Assembly: GCF_000381885.1 (NCBI RefSeq)
Contig: NZ_KB907216.1
Span: forward strand, 124,001-188,000
DNA length: 64,000 bases
Direction: 5' to 3'
Source: Actinomadura atramentaria DSM 43919
GTDB lineage: Bacteria; Actinomycetota; Actinomycetes; Streptosporangiales; Streptosporangiaceae
Under the pieces are notes generated by a model. The model saw only the letters and a program-made list of their open reading frames with translations, was not told the DNA's origin and did not search any database. Below, piece by piece: positions 34,303-42,715 of the stretch. The position numbers and the translations under genes are program-made. Position 1 is the first letter of the stretch, and the number at the start of each line of letters is the position of its first letter.

Positions 34303-34321
34303 TATACTGAAACGTGTTCTA
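34303..34321 (+). promoter_or_regulatory. -10 element and KstR box of the ferredoxin gene
   Basis: TATACT (34303-34308) is a consensus-like -10 hexamer. TGAAACGTGTTCTA (34308-34321) is a perfect KstR box placed over the expected transcription start, 27 bp before the ATG. Confidence 0.78.
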
Positions 34322-34348
34322 CTTTTGCCGAGCGAACGGAGAGCGCCC

Positions 34349-34540
34349 ATGAGAGTCGCGGTCGATCCGCTGGTGTGCGAGGCCAACGGCGTCTGCGTCG
34401 GACTGGCCCCGGAGGTCTTCGACCTCAGCGACGACGACGAGCTGACGATCCTCGCGCCGGACGTCCCGGCCGCCGAGGCCGACCGCGTCCGCCACGCCGT
34501 CCGGTCCTGCCCCAAGGCGGCGCTGACGCTGGAGGAGTAG
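34349..34540 (+). CDS. fdxD: 3Fe-4S ferredoxin, FdxD-like
   Basis: A 63-residue ferredoxin, the same length as mycobacterial FdxD, a KstR-regulated gene next to fadE26. The first motif is C-x5-C in PLVCEANGVCVGLAPEVFDL, and the last cysteine precedes proline in VRSCPKAALTLEE; the missing central cysteine gives a 3Fe-4S cluster. Start ATG 34349 behind GGAGAG; an upstream in-frame ATG at 34325 would add eight residues. It is the likely electron donor for the window's steroid P450s. Confidence 0.88.
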   Translation: MRVAVDPLVCEANGVCVGLAPEVFDLSDDDELTILAPDVPAAEADRVRHAVRSCPKAALTLEE

Positions 34541-34580
34541 CCCCCGTTCGCACCACCCACCCCTCACTGTGGAGGCTGAC

Positions 34581-35669
34581 ATGGCACGTGCCGCGGTTCT
34601 GCACGCGGTCGGCGACGAGCACCTCGACCTGCGCGACGACGTCACCGTGGTCGACCCCGGCCCCGACCAGGTGAAGGTCCGGATCAGGGCGACGGGCGTC
34701 TGCCACTCCGACCTGTCCACCATGACGGGCGTGCTGCCGTCCGTGCCGCCCACCGTGATGGGGCACGAGGGCGCGGGCGTCGTCACGGCGGTCGGGTCGC
34801 ACGTGACCGGCGTCGCGGAGGGCGACCACGTCGTCGTCAACTGGACGCCGGACTGCGGGACGTGCCCCGACTGCCTGCGCGGCCAGCCGTACCTGTGCAT
34901 GACGCACCTGGCGGCCGCGTTCACCGAGCCCGCGTTCCGGCTCGGCGACGGCACGCCCGCGTTCGGGATGGCGGGCGTCGGCACGTGGGCGGAGGAGATC
35001 GTCCTGCCCCGGCAGGGCGTCATCCCGGTCGCGGCGGACGTGCCGTTCGAGTACGCGGCGCTGCTCGGCTGCGGCATCCCGACGGGCGTCGGCGCGGCGA
35101 TCAACACCGCGCGGGTCGAGCCGGGCTCGACGGTCGCCGTCGTCGGCGCGGGCGGCGTCGGGCTGTCGGTCATCCAGGGCGCGCGGATCGCGGGGGCCTC
35201 GACGATCCTCGCGATCGACCCGAACGAGGCCAAGCACCCGCTCGCCAAGCGGTTCGGCGCGACGCACACCGCGACGCTCGCGGACGCGGACGAGGCGAAG
35301 AACCTGCTCACGAACGGCGTCGGCTTCGACTACGCCTTCGAGGTCGTCGGCCGGTCCGCGGCGATCCGCACGGCGTGGGACGCGACGCGGCGCGGCGGGG
35401 ACGTCATCGTCGTCGGGGCGGGCGCGGCCGACGACGAGTACAGCAACAACGCCTTCGCGCTGCTGTTCGACGGCAAGGCGATCAAGGCGTCCCTGTACGG
35501 CGGCTGCGACCTCAAGCGCGACATCCCCCGGTTCGTGGACCTGTGGCGCGCGGGGCGGCTGGACATCGACGGGCTGATCTCGCGCCGCATCCGGTTCGAG
35601 GAGCTGAACGACGCGGTGGACGCGCTGCGCGCGGGCGACGTCGTCCGGCAGGTCGTCCTGTTCGACTGA
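34581..35669 (+). CDS. Zinc-dependent alcohol dehydrogenase, AdhD-like
   Basis: A 362-residue medium-chain dehydrogenase. Start ATG 34581 five bases after GGAGG, preferred over an ATG 12 bp upstream. Catalytic zinc ligands lie in RATGVCHSDLSTM and VMGHEGAGVV; the structural zinc site is CGTCPDCLRGQPYLC. Catalytic-side GCGIPTGVGAA and the NAD-binding VAVVGAGGVGLSVIQGA follow. It is 40 bp downstream of the ferredoxin gene and probably co-transcribed from the KstR-boxed promoter, so oxidation of a steroid C26 alcohol or similar is plausible. A general alcohol substrate is possible. Confidence 0.85.
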   Translation: MARAAVLHAVGDEHLDLRDDVTVVDPGPDQVKVRIRATGVCHSDLSTMTGVLPSVPPTVMGHEGAGVVTAVGSHVTGVAEGDHVVVNWTPDCGTCPDCLRGQPYLCMTHLAAAFTEPAFRLGDGTPAFGMAGVGTWAEEIVLPRQGVIPVAADVPFEYAALLGCGIPTGVGAAINTARVEPGSTVAVVGAGGVGLSVIQGARIAGASTILAIDPNEAKHPLAKRFGATHTATLADADEAKNLLTNGVGFDYAFEVVGRSAAIRTAWDATRRGGDVIVVGAGAADDEYSNNAFALLFDGKAIKASLYGGCDLKRDIPRFVDLWRAGRLDIDGLISRRIRFEELNDAVDALRAGDVVRQVVLFD

Positions 35670-35682
35670 GCCGGTTTTTTTG

Positions 35683-35712
35683 GGGCTCCCGCGCGGTTCG
35701 GCGCGGGAGCCC
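35683..35712 (+). terminator. Hairpin after the alcohol dehydrogenase gene
   Basis: GGGCTCCCGCGC and GCGCGGGAGCCC form a perfect 12-bp stem around GGTTCG. A T7 run precedes rather than follows the stem, so on the minus strand the hairpin is followed by A residues. Confidence 0.7.
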
Positions 35713-35818
35713 TGTCACCTCCCGATCATGTCCGACATTTACCGTTGCTTCCCGCTGCGGGCCGGTCGTCATCCGTGTTCCAATGGACGCCCCTACGACG
35801 CGATCATGGAGGCGGGAC

Positions 35819-37684
35819 GTGGCTCGGCACGGGCGGCGACTCCTGGTGGCCGCGGCCGGCGCGGCCCTGCTCGCCGGCGCGTCCGGCGCGTTCCCGGCGG
35901 TCGCCGCCGGGACGGTCTGGGGCGCGCGCGTCCACGACGTCCAGGGCGACCGGCAGGTCTCGCCGCTGGCCGGGCAGACCGTCGCGGGCGTCCCCGGCAC
36001 CGTCACCGCCGTCACCGCGAACGGCTTCTGGATGCAGGACCCGCACCCCGACCGCGACGACGCGACGTCCGAGGGCGTGTTCGTGTTCACCGGCGGCGCG
36101 CCGACCGCCGCCGTGGGCGACGCGGTCCGGGTGGACGGCCGCGTCGCGGAGTTCCGGCCCGGCGGCGGCTCGTCGGCGAACCTGTCGCGCACCGAGATCG
36201 ACGCGGGCGCGGCGGGCGTGACCGTGGACGCGCACGGCGTCCCGCTGCCCGCCCCGGTCGTGCTCGGGCCGGGCGGCCGCCGCCCGCCCGCGCACCGCTA
36301 CTCCGGTTCCGCGCGCGACGCGGAGACGTCCGGGCGGCTCGACCCGCGCCGGGACGCGTTCGGCTTCTTCGAGTCGCTGGAGGGCATGCGGGTCCGGATC
36401 AACGACGCCGTCGCGGTCGGGCCGTCCCGCTACGGCGAGGTACCGGTGGTCGCGGCGAACGGCTCGGGCGTCTCCGGTCGCACCGCGCGCGGCGGCGTGC
36501 TGACGGGCAATTCGGGTCCGGCGACGGCGCGGCTCGTGCTGGACGACGCGCTCGCGCCGCTGCCGACGATGAACGTCGGGGACACGCTGCCGGGCGCGGT
36601 CGACGGCGTCCTGGACTACGGCGCGGGCGACTACGTCGTCCTGCCCACCGCGACGCCGCGCCGCGTGGACGGCGGCCTCGACCGCGAGTCGACCCGCGCG
36701 CAGCGCTCCGGCGAGTTCGCCGTCGCGACGCTCGACCTCGGCGGCGTCGACCCCGACACGTCCGCCGACCGGCTGCTGTCCCTCGCCGAGGACGTCGTGA
36801 CGGGCCTGCGCTCCCCCGACCTGCTCGCCGTCTCCGGCATGGACGACAACAGCGGCGCCGACGACGACGGCACCACCGCCGCCGACCAGTCCGTCGCGGA
36901 GCTGATCAACGCGATCAGCGCGGTCGGCGGCCCCGCCTACGACTGGCGGTCGGTGGACCCGCGCGACGGTGCGGACGGCGGCGAGCGCGGCGCGAACGCC
37001 CGGCTGGGGTTCCTGTTCCGCACCGACCGGGGCCTGTCGTTCACCGACCGGCCGACCGGTCCCCCGGCGGGCGCGCTCGGGTTCGGGCCGGACGAGCTGC
37101 CGCGCACGCCCGTCTCGGTCGTCGGCGACGGGAAGACCGCGCGGCTGTCGCACAGCCCGGCGCGGATCGCGCCCGCCGACCCGGCGTGGAACGGCACGCG
37201 CAAGCCGCTCGCCGGGGAGCTGTCGTGGCGCGGGCGGCGGATCGTCGTCGTCGCGACGCAGTGGTTCCCGACGACGTCCGACGACGAGCCCTGGTACGGG
37301 CGGCGGCAGCCGCCCGCGCAGCCGTCCGCGTGGCGGCGCGACGCGCAGGCGAAGGTCGTCGCCGCGTTCGTGCGGGAGCTGACGCGCCGCGACCCGAAGG
37401 CGGCGGTGATCGTCGCGGGCGACCTGAACGAGCCGCCGGACGGCGGGCCGGTGGCGACGCTCGTCCGCGAGGGCGGGCTGCGCGACACGGCGGGGAAGGT
37501 CCCGGCGAAGCGGCGCTACACCGCCGAGGACGGCGGGAACGCGCGCGACCTCGACCACGTCCTGGTCAGCGCGGCGCTGGCCGGGCGCGTGACGAGCGCG
37601 GACGTCGTCCACCGCGTCGCGGAGTTCGCCGACCGCGCCGGGGAGCGCGATCCGGCGATCGTCCGGCTGAACCTGGGCGGCTGA
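35819..37684 (+). CDS. Secreted endonuclease/exonuclease/phosphatase-fold protein, probably inactive
   Basis: A 621-residue exported protein. Start GTG 35819 follows GGAGGCGGGAC; ATG 35783 is an in-frame alternative. Signal peptide: RHGRRLLVAAAGAALLAGAS with cleavage near AVAAG. An OB-like N-terminal region (about 30-230) precedes the EEP domain (about 300-620). C-terminal landmarks remain: VIVAGDLNEPPDGG and ARDLDHVLVSAAL. The metal-binding glutamate block, normally like LEEIQDNNG, reads AVSGMDDNSG, and the NHFNSKGGD block reads TQWFPTTSDD. Both catalytic sites therefore look lost. The role may be binding rather than cleavage. Confidence 0.8.
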   Translation: MARHGRRLLVAAAGAALLAGASGAFPAVAAGTVWGARVHDVQGDRQVSPLAGQTVAGVPGTVTAVTANGFWMQDPHPDRDDATSEGVFVFTGGAPTAAVGDAVRVDGRVAEFRPGGGSSANLSRTEIDAGAAGVTVDAHGVPLPAPVVLGPGGRRPPAHRYSGSARDAETSGRLDPRRDAFGFFESLEGMRVRINDAVAVGPSRYGEVPVVAANGSGVSGRTARGGVLTGNSGPATARLVLDDALAPLPTMNVGDTLPGAVDGVLDYGAGDYVVLPTATPRRVDGGLDRESTRAQRSGEFAVATLDLGGVDPDTSADRLLSLAEDVVTGLRSPDLLAVSGMDDNSGADDDGTTAADQSVAELINAISAVGGPAYDWRSVDPRDGADGGERGANARLGFLFRTDRGLSFTDRPTGPPAGALGFGPDELPRTPVSVVGDGKTARLSHSPARIAPADPAWNGTRKPLAGELSWRGRRIVVVATQWFPTTSDDEPWYGRRQPPAQPSAWRRDAQAKVVAAFVRELTRRDPKAAVIVAGDLNEPPDGGPVATLVREGGLRDTAGKVPAKRRYTAEDGGNARDLDHVLVSAALAGRVTSADVVHRVAEFADRAGERDPAIVRLNLGG

Positions 37685-37758
37685 CCGGCGGCTCGAAGGC
37701 CCGCCTTCCCTTGCCGCGAGCCGGGCCTTACGGGACGGTCATAGACCCCCGGGGTGCA

Positions 37759-37778
37759 AACCGGTTAATTTCCCCCCC
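37759..37778 (+). promoter_or_regulatory. Leaderless promoter of the cysteine-rich micropeptide
   Basis: AACCGGTT palindrome (37759-37766) overlaps a TAATTT -10 hexamer (37766-37771). Seven C residues separate it from the ATG at 37779, the spacing expected when transcription starts at the ATG itself. No Shine-Dalgarno is present. Confidence 0.5.
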
Positions 37779-37859
37779 ATGAGTCAAGCTGCATGCAGTT
37801 GCGGACACGGTGGCGGTTGCTCCTGCCCGAAGGGCTGCTCCTGCCGCTGTAACGGTTAG
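37779..37859 (+). CDS. 26-residue cysteine-rich micropeptide, metallothionein-like
   Basis: Too short for routine gene calling. It runs ATG to TAG and encodes 26 residues with seven cysteines (positions 6, 8, 14, 16, 20, 22, 24) and one histidine (10). The cysteines form three C-S-C pairs (positions 6-8, 14-16, 20-22), the last extended by R-C, separated by Gly-rich turns (GHGGG, PKG). That spacing is typical of metal-thiolate peptides. There is no leader or core architecture that would clearly mark a RiPP precursor, though this remains possible. It lies alone between two convergent genes, 9 bp from the end of the beta-propeller gene, behind a leaderless-type promoter. Metal binding is inferred. 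Confidence 0.6.
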   Translation: MSQAACSCGHGGGCSCPKGCSCRCNG

Positions 37860-37868
37860 CCGACCCGC

Positions 37869-40403
37869 TCAGGGGACCGGCGCGCGCCACACGAACGGGA
37901 CGTCCCCGCGGTGGCCCGCGGTCCCCCCGACGCCGAACAGGTCGCGGCCCACGACCGCCAGCGCGGCGACCCGCTGGTCGCCCGAGCCGGTGCCGCGGGC
38001 CGCGACCCGGCGCCAGCCCGCGCCGTCCGCCGACGCGAGCACGGTGATCTCCCGGCGGCCCGGCAGCCCCGTGGACCCGGCGAGCACGAACCCGCGCGGC
38101 GTCGCCGTCGCGGCGGCCGGGGCGGGCAGGTCCGGCAGCGTGCGGGGCGTCCAGTGCGCGCCGCCGTCCGCCGAGACCGCGACGAACCCGGTCGGGCCGG
38201 TGACGGTCCGGCCCCGGCCGAGCGCCAGCAGCCGACCGCCGTTCCCCGCGACGACCTGGAAGAACGAGCCCGACACGACGCCGGGCGGCGGTTCCGGCGC
38301 GGCGGCCGTCGTCCAGTCCAGCCCGTCGCGCGACGTCCACAGCGCCGGGACGTCCCGCGTGCCCGCGTGCTTCCCGCCGACCGCGACATAGCCGGACGCC
38401 GTCGCGGCGACGCCGCTCATCCACGCGTCCTTGCCGACGTCCTTGCCGGATTCGCCGTCGAGTTCCGCCGACGACCAGCGCGCCAGGTCCGTCGTGCGCC
38501 ACGCCGCCGCCGCGCCGCCCGGCCGCCCCGACGCCGGGCCGCGCTTCGCGCCGCCCTTCGTGCCGACCGCCACGTACCCGGCGGGGCCGTAGGCGACGGC
38601 CGCGACCTGCGCGCCCTCGGCGCGGCTGGTGCGCCACCGCGCGCCGTCCGCCGACGCGGCCATGAGCGAGGCGGTGCCCGTCCGGCCCGCCGCGAGCCAG
38701 CCCGCCGGGCCGTGCGCGACGGCGGTCAGCGCCGACGCCGGGGGCGCGTCCAGCGCCGTCCGCGTCCAGCGGGCGCCGTCCGGCGACGTCCACAGCGCCC
38801 CGGCGCCGTTCGTCGCGCCGACCGCGACGACCAGGCCGGGCGCGGCGGCCAGCGCCGACACCGACTTCTGCACGCCGATCACGCCCGGCACGGCCCGCAG
38901 GTCCACGGGCGCGCCCGCCGCGAGATAGGGATCGTCGCCCGCGCGCCCGGCCAGGACGGGCTCGCCGCCCGCCGCGACGCCGAGGCCCGCGACCGACGAC
39001 GGACGGCCCGCGAGCGGCGCGGCCCGCCACGTCCGCCCGTCCGGACTGCGCTGGACGCCGAGGGTCTTCCCGTCGCGGACCAGCGCGGCCAGCCCGCCCG
39101 CCGCCCCGGCGAACCGCTCGACCGACACCGCGCCCTTCCCGGCGATCCGCCCGGCCGGGGTCCAGCGGCGGCCGTCCGCCGACGCGAACACCACCGCGTC
39201 GCGGACCGTCCTGCGGTGCTTCTTCGAGCCGGTCTTGCGCGTCGCCGCGCGGACGGCGTAGAAGCCGCGCGGCCCGGCGGTCAGCCCGCGCGCCGCGCCG
39301 GTGGAGCCCTGCGCCTGCGGGATCGGCGCGGCCGTCCACGTCCGGCCGCCGTCCGCCGAGACCCACTGGCCCTCGGCGGTGGTCGTCGAGGTGACCTTGC
39401 GCTTCTTGCCGCGCTTGCGGACGGTCTTGGTCACCGTCCGCGCGGACGTCCCGTGGACGACCAGCGCCGCGCCGGACGCCGCGACCGCGTCGAGGTTCGT
39501 CGCGCCCGGCGCGGCCGCCCGCCGCCACTCGTGCCCGTCCGGCGACGTCCACACCGCGCCGCGCCCGTCCGCGGAGCCGACCGCCGCGAAGCCCGACGAC
39601 GTCCGGGCGAGCGCGGTGACGTGCCCGCCGGGGCCGGTGCCGCGCAGCGTCCAGACGAGTGCGTCGGGGCTCGTCCACAGCGTCGTGCCGTCCGCGCCGA
39701 GCGCGACCCACGCGCCGGGGCCGCCCGCGACCGCGACCGGCGCGGAGCCCAGCGGCGGCTCGGACTCGTCGGGGGTGCGGACGCGGGCGAGCGCGAACGT
39801 GCGCCCGCCGTCGCGGGACACGACGAGCTCGGCGCGGGACACGGCCGCGCCCGGCGCGGTCTCCGCGCCCGCCGCGACGACCGTGCTCCCGGCGACGGCG
39901 ACGGTCCGCAGGTCCTGCGCGAGGCCGTCCGGGCGGGCGGGGTCGGCCGCGAACAGCGCGTCCGCGACGTGCGCGGCGGGCACGGCCGGGGGCCGCGCGC
40001 CGTCGTCGCGGGCCAGCGCGTACACCGCGCCGCCGCCCGCGAGGACCGCGACGGCGGCCGCCCCGGCGACGATCGGCGCGCGCCGCCGCGCGCCCGGCCG
40101 CCGCTCGGGCCGGTCCTTCCGCTGGGGTTTCCGCTCGGGTTTCCGCTCGCGAGCCCCGTCGGCCCGCGCGGGCGCGCGCGACGACACCAGCGCCGGACCG
40201 TCGTGCCAGGCGATCCCCGCCTCGTTCCAGGTGTCGGCGGACCGGACCCACGGCGAGCGCCCGTCGTCCGGCGCGGTCCGGGGCGCGGGCACGTCCGCCG
40301 CGTCGAACGCGAGCAGCCGCCGGACGTGCCGGGAGCCGGGCGCGGCGCCCGCCTCCCCGCCGGTCCCCAGCGTCCCGTTCCGCTCCGGAATCCTCGCTGT
40401 CAC
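37869..40403 (-). CDS. Membrane-anchored beta-propeller protein with Asp-box-like repeats
   Basis: An 844-residue type II membrane protein. A cytoplasmic N-terminus (about 1-107) includes a basic ERKPERKPQRKDRPERR segment, one helix spans about 108-130 (APIVAGAAAVAVLAGGGAVY), and a large extracellular part follows. That part has about eleven repeats of a pattern like WTSPDGxxW or VSADGGxxW, each preceded by a hydrophobic strand (GFAAVG, GWLAAG, GYVAVG). Such repeats make sialidase/BNR-like propellers, here probably one or two domains. No sialidase arginine triad is evident. Start GTG 40403 follows AAGGAG. Ligand unknown. Confidence 0.75.
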   Translation of the reverse strand: MTARIPERNGTLGTGGEAGAAPGSRHVRRLLAFDAADVPAPRTAPDDGRSPWVRSADTWNEAGIAWHDGPALVSSRAPARADGARERKPERKPQRKDRPERRPGARRRAPIVAGAAAVAVLAGGGAVYALARDDGARPPAVPAAHVADALFAADPARPDGLAQDLRTVAVAGSTVVAAGAETAPGAAVSRAELVVSRDGGRTFALARVRTPDESEPPLGSAPVAVAGGPGAWVALGADGTTLWTSPDALVWTLRGTGPGGHVTALARTSSGFAAVGSADGRGAVWTSPDGHEWRRAAAPGATNLDAVAASGAALVVHGTSARTVTKTVRKRGKKRKVTSTTTAEGQWVSADGGRTWTAAPIPQAQGSTGAARGLTAGPRGFYAVRAATRKTGSKKHRRTVRDAVVFASADGRRWTPAGRIAGKGAVSVERFAGAAGGLAALVRDGKTLGVQRSPDGRTWRAAPLAGRPSSVAGLGVAAGGEPVLAGRAGDDPYLAAGAPVDLRAVPGVIGVQKSVSALAAAPGLVVAVGATNGAGALWTSPDGARWTRTALDAPPASALTAVAHGPAGWLAAGRTGTASLMAASADGARWRTSRAEGAQVAAVAYGPAGYVAVGTKGGAKRGPASGRPGGAAAAWRTTDLARWSSAELDGESGKDVGKDAWMSGVAATASGYVAVGGKHAGTRDVPALWTSRDGLDWTTAAAPEPPPGVVSGSFFQVVAGNGGRLLALGRGRTVTGPTGFVAVSADGGAHWTPRTLPDLPAPAAATATPRGFVLAGSTGLPGRREITVLASADGAGWRRVAARGTGSGDQRVAALAVVGRDLFGVGGTAGHRGDVPFVWRAPVP

Positions 40404-40536
40404 GCGTGCTCCTTCGCCCGGCGGGCGTCGCCTGCGGCCGGTCCCGTCCCCGTCCTCGAACCGCGCCGGATCAGTCCGTGTGCGGGTGTCGGCGCGGACA
40501 GCGCCCGATGACCCCCGCGGCAAGGTTCATATCACC

Positions 40537-41133
40537 TCAACGCGGCGACGAGTGATCTTTCACGTCGATCGACCCCTTGTAGCCGACGCCGTCCACGCGG
40601 AGCACCGGCGCGCCCGCCGGGGCCGGGTCGCGCACGTCGGAGGACACGCCGATGCCGCCCGCCTCCACCCGGACGCCCGGCGGGACGATGACGTCCACCC
40701 CGGACTTGTAGGCGACGACGCGCAGCCGCGTCACGGGCCCGGCGAACTCCGCCGAGGTCAGGTCCAGCAGCCCCGTCCCCTTGTAGACGACGACCGTGGA
40801 CTTCTCCGGCAGCGCCCACTGCCCGGACCGGTGCAGCGAGTCCTTGTAGGCGAGGTGGAACCGCCCGGCCCGGCCCGCGGGGGCGGTCGCGACGGTGCGC
40901 GGCCCGGCGGTCGCGGGGATGTCGGCGACGACGGCGGTCAGCTCGCCGCGCGTGCGGGACTCCAGGGTGCGGGCGATGCGCTCGTCCAGCTCGGCCTCGT
41001 CGAGGCGTCCTTCGGCGAACGCGGTGTGCAGGCGGACCAGGACCGCGTCGCGGTCGGCGTCGGACGCGCGCTCGGCCGCCTCGCGGCGCGCGGGCTCCCC
41101 CGCGCGGGGCGCGTCACTTCGGTCGGGGCTCAT
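40537..41133 (-). CDS. DUF1707 domain protein
   Basis: A 198-residue protein. The N-terminal DUF1707 domain is DADRDAVLVRLHTAFAEGRL DEAELDERI, with TRGELTAVVADIP after it. The C-terminal half is a predicted beta-structure (STVVVYKGTGLLDLTSAEF, RLRVVAYKSGVDVIVPPGV, LRVDGVGYKGSIDVK) like the cell-wall-sensing LiaF/DUF2154 type. No membrane helix is present, unlike many family members. ATG 41133 follows GGAGGAGAC. Function unknown. Confidence 0.8.
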   Translation of the reverse strand: MSPDRSDAPRAGEPARREAAERASDADRDAVLVRLHTAFAEGRLDEAELDERIARTLESRTRGELTAVVADIPATAGPRTVATAPAGRAGRFHLAYKDSLHRSGQWALPEKSTVVVYKGTGLLDLTSAEFAGPVTRLRVVAYKSGVDVIVPPGVRVEAGGIGVSSDVRDPAPAGAPVLRVDGVGYKGSIDVKDHSSPR

Positions 41134-41382
41134 CGTGTCTCCTCCGGAGGTCGGTCGTGTGGAGGCGGGGTCCGGATGTGCGGGGCGGCGACGCGCGGGG
41201 GACGTCGGGACCAGCTTGGACTCTCCGGTCGGAGGAGACGCAAGCCGGAATTCGAGATGTATCGTAACTCTTCCGTCCGGGCCCGTGCGGATCATCGGCG
41301 GCCGCCCGCGCGCCCCGCCCGGTCCGCCGCCCCCGTCGGCTAGATTCGGGCGGACTTGATCATCGACGGGAGGCGACCGCCC

Positions 41383-41991
41383 GTGCCGACAGTTCCCCCG
41401 CCCGCGCAGCCCGCGGCGGCGGGCCACCCGCACGGCCCGTACACGCTCTACGACCTGGACGCGCTGCCCGACGAGGGCCGCCGCCACGAGCTGGCCGACG
41501 GCTGGCTCGCGGAGCTGCCCGGCGACCTGTGGCACGACAACGCCGCCGACCGGCTGCGCGGCGTCCTGCGCGACGCGGCGCAGCGCGCCGGGGCCGACGT
41601 CCACGTCGCGGGCGGCGCGCAGGACGTCACGACGCCCGCCGGGGTCCGCAAGCCGGACGTGTTCGTCGTGGACCGCGACGTCGCCCGCACCGCGCTGGAG
41701 CGCCGCACCCGCACCTACTACGGACCCGACCTGCTGCTCGCCGCCGAGGTCGTCACGCCCCGCACCGCCAGCGAGCGCACCGACCGCGTCGGGAAGGTCG
41801 CCGAGTACGCGGCGGCGGGCATCCGCCACTACTGGCTCGTGGACCTGGAGCCGCGCCCGGCGGTCACCGTCCTGGAGCTGGACGGCGCGGCGTACCGGGT
41901 GCGCCGCCGCGCGCGGGCGGGCGAGACGGTCGCGCTGGACGCGCCGTTCCCGCTCGCGTTCGACCCGGCGCGGCTGTCGGAGCTGGAGTGA
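41383..41991 (+). CDS. Uma2-family endonuclease-fold protein
   Basis: A 202-residue Uma2 (DUF820) protein of the PD-(D/E)xK superfamily. YTLYDLDALPDEGRRHELAD GWL is the usual N-terminal block; the acidic catalytic positions are in VRKPDVFVVD and LLAAEVVTPRT, and KVAEYAAAGIRHYWLVD is the C-terminal signature. Start taken as GTG 41383 nine bases after GGGAGG; the open frame also allows TTG 41356. Uma2 proteins are multi-copy in many bacteria and their biological role is not settled. Confidence 0.85.
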   Translation: MPTVPPPAQPAAAGHPHGPYTLYDLDALPDEGRRHELADGWLAELPGDLWHDNAADRLRGVLRDAAQRAGADVHVAGGAQDVTTPAGVRKPDVFVVDRDVARTALERRTRTYYGPDLLLAAEVVTPRTASERTDRVGKVAEYAAAGIRHYWLVDLEPRPAVTVLELDGAAYRVRRRARAGETVALDAPFPLAFDPARLSELE

Positions 41992-42016
41992 GCGGCCCGG
42001 CCGGTAGGCTCGCCGG

Positions 42017-42706
42017 ATGCTGCTGACGACGCTCGACGCCTGGCGCGCCGCGTCCGGCCCCCGGTTCGCGCTGCGCGACGGCGCGGGCGCGTGGGCGCCC
42101 GACGACCCCGCCGCCGCGCTCGCCATCGCCGACGACGTCTTCCCGGACGGCCAGGTCGTCGCCGTCGACCTGGACCCGGTGCCCGGCCTCGCGCAGGGCG
42201 TCGCGGACCGGTCGGGCGACCCGGCCGTCCGCTACCTGCGGCGCGGCCCGGACGGACGGCACACCGCCGTCCTGGACCGCCCCGCGACGGCCGCCGCGCT
42301 CGACCTGCTCCCGCACCCCGAGGGCGGCTGGTTCCGCGAGACGTGGCGCACCGGCCCGCGCGTCGCCCCGGACGGCTACCCGGGCGACCGCAGCACCGCG
42401 ACCGGCATCTACTTCCTGCTGCCGCCCGGCGAGGAGTCGATGTGGCACGCCGTGCGCTCGGACGAGCTGTGGCTGTGGCACCGGGGCGGGCCGCTGGCGC
42501 TGCTGCTCGGCGGGTCCGGCGACGGGCCGGGCGACGCGGTCGAGACGGTCGTGCTCGGCGCGGACCTCGCCGCCGGGCAGGCCCCGCAGGCGCTCGTCCC
42601 GGCGGGGCGCTGGCAGGCCGCGCGGCCCGCCGGGGACGCGGAGGTGCTGGTGAGCTGCGTCGTGTCGCCCGGCTTCGACTTCGCCGACTTCCGCGCGCTG
42701 CTTTAG
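42017..42706 (+). CDS. Cupin (DUF985) protein with extra N-terminal domain
   Basis: A 229-residue protein. The C-terminal part (about 95-229) is a DUF985 cupin: LLPHPEGGWFRETW, YFLLPPGEESMWHAVRSDEL, VSCVVSPGFDFADF. The N-terminal 85 residues (DAWRAASGPRFALRDGAG, IADDVFPDGQVVAVDLDP) recall the DUF952 fold but lack its characteristic histidine block, so this part is unassigned. Metal ligands and substrate are unknown; some relatives are sugar isomerase-like. Confidence 0.75.
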   Translation: MLLTTLDAWRAASGPRFALRDGAGAWAPDDPAAALAIADDVFPDGQVVAVDLDPVPGLAQGVADRSGDPAVRYLRRGPDGRHTAVLDRPATAAALDLLPHPEGGWFRETWRTGPRVAPDGYPGDRSTATGIYFLLPPGEESMWHAVRSDELWLWHRGGPLALLLGGSGDGPGDAVETVVLGADLAAGQAPQALVPAGRWQAARPAGDAEVLVSCVVSPGFDFADFRALL

Positions 42707-42715
42707 CACGGGTCC

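Noticed and set aside
35675..35681. T7 run as the tail of a Rho-independent terminator
   Set aside because: The run lies before the hairpin on the plus strand, so it cannot be that hairpin's tail. It could only matter for minus-strand transcription, where no gene ends.
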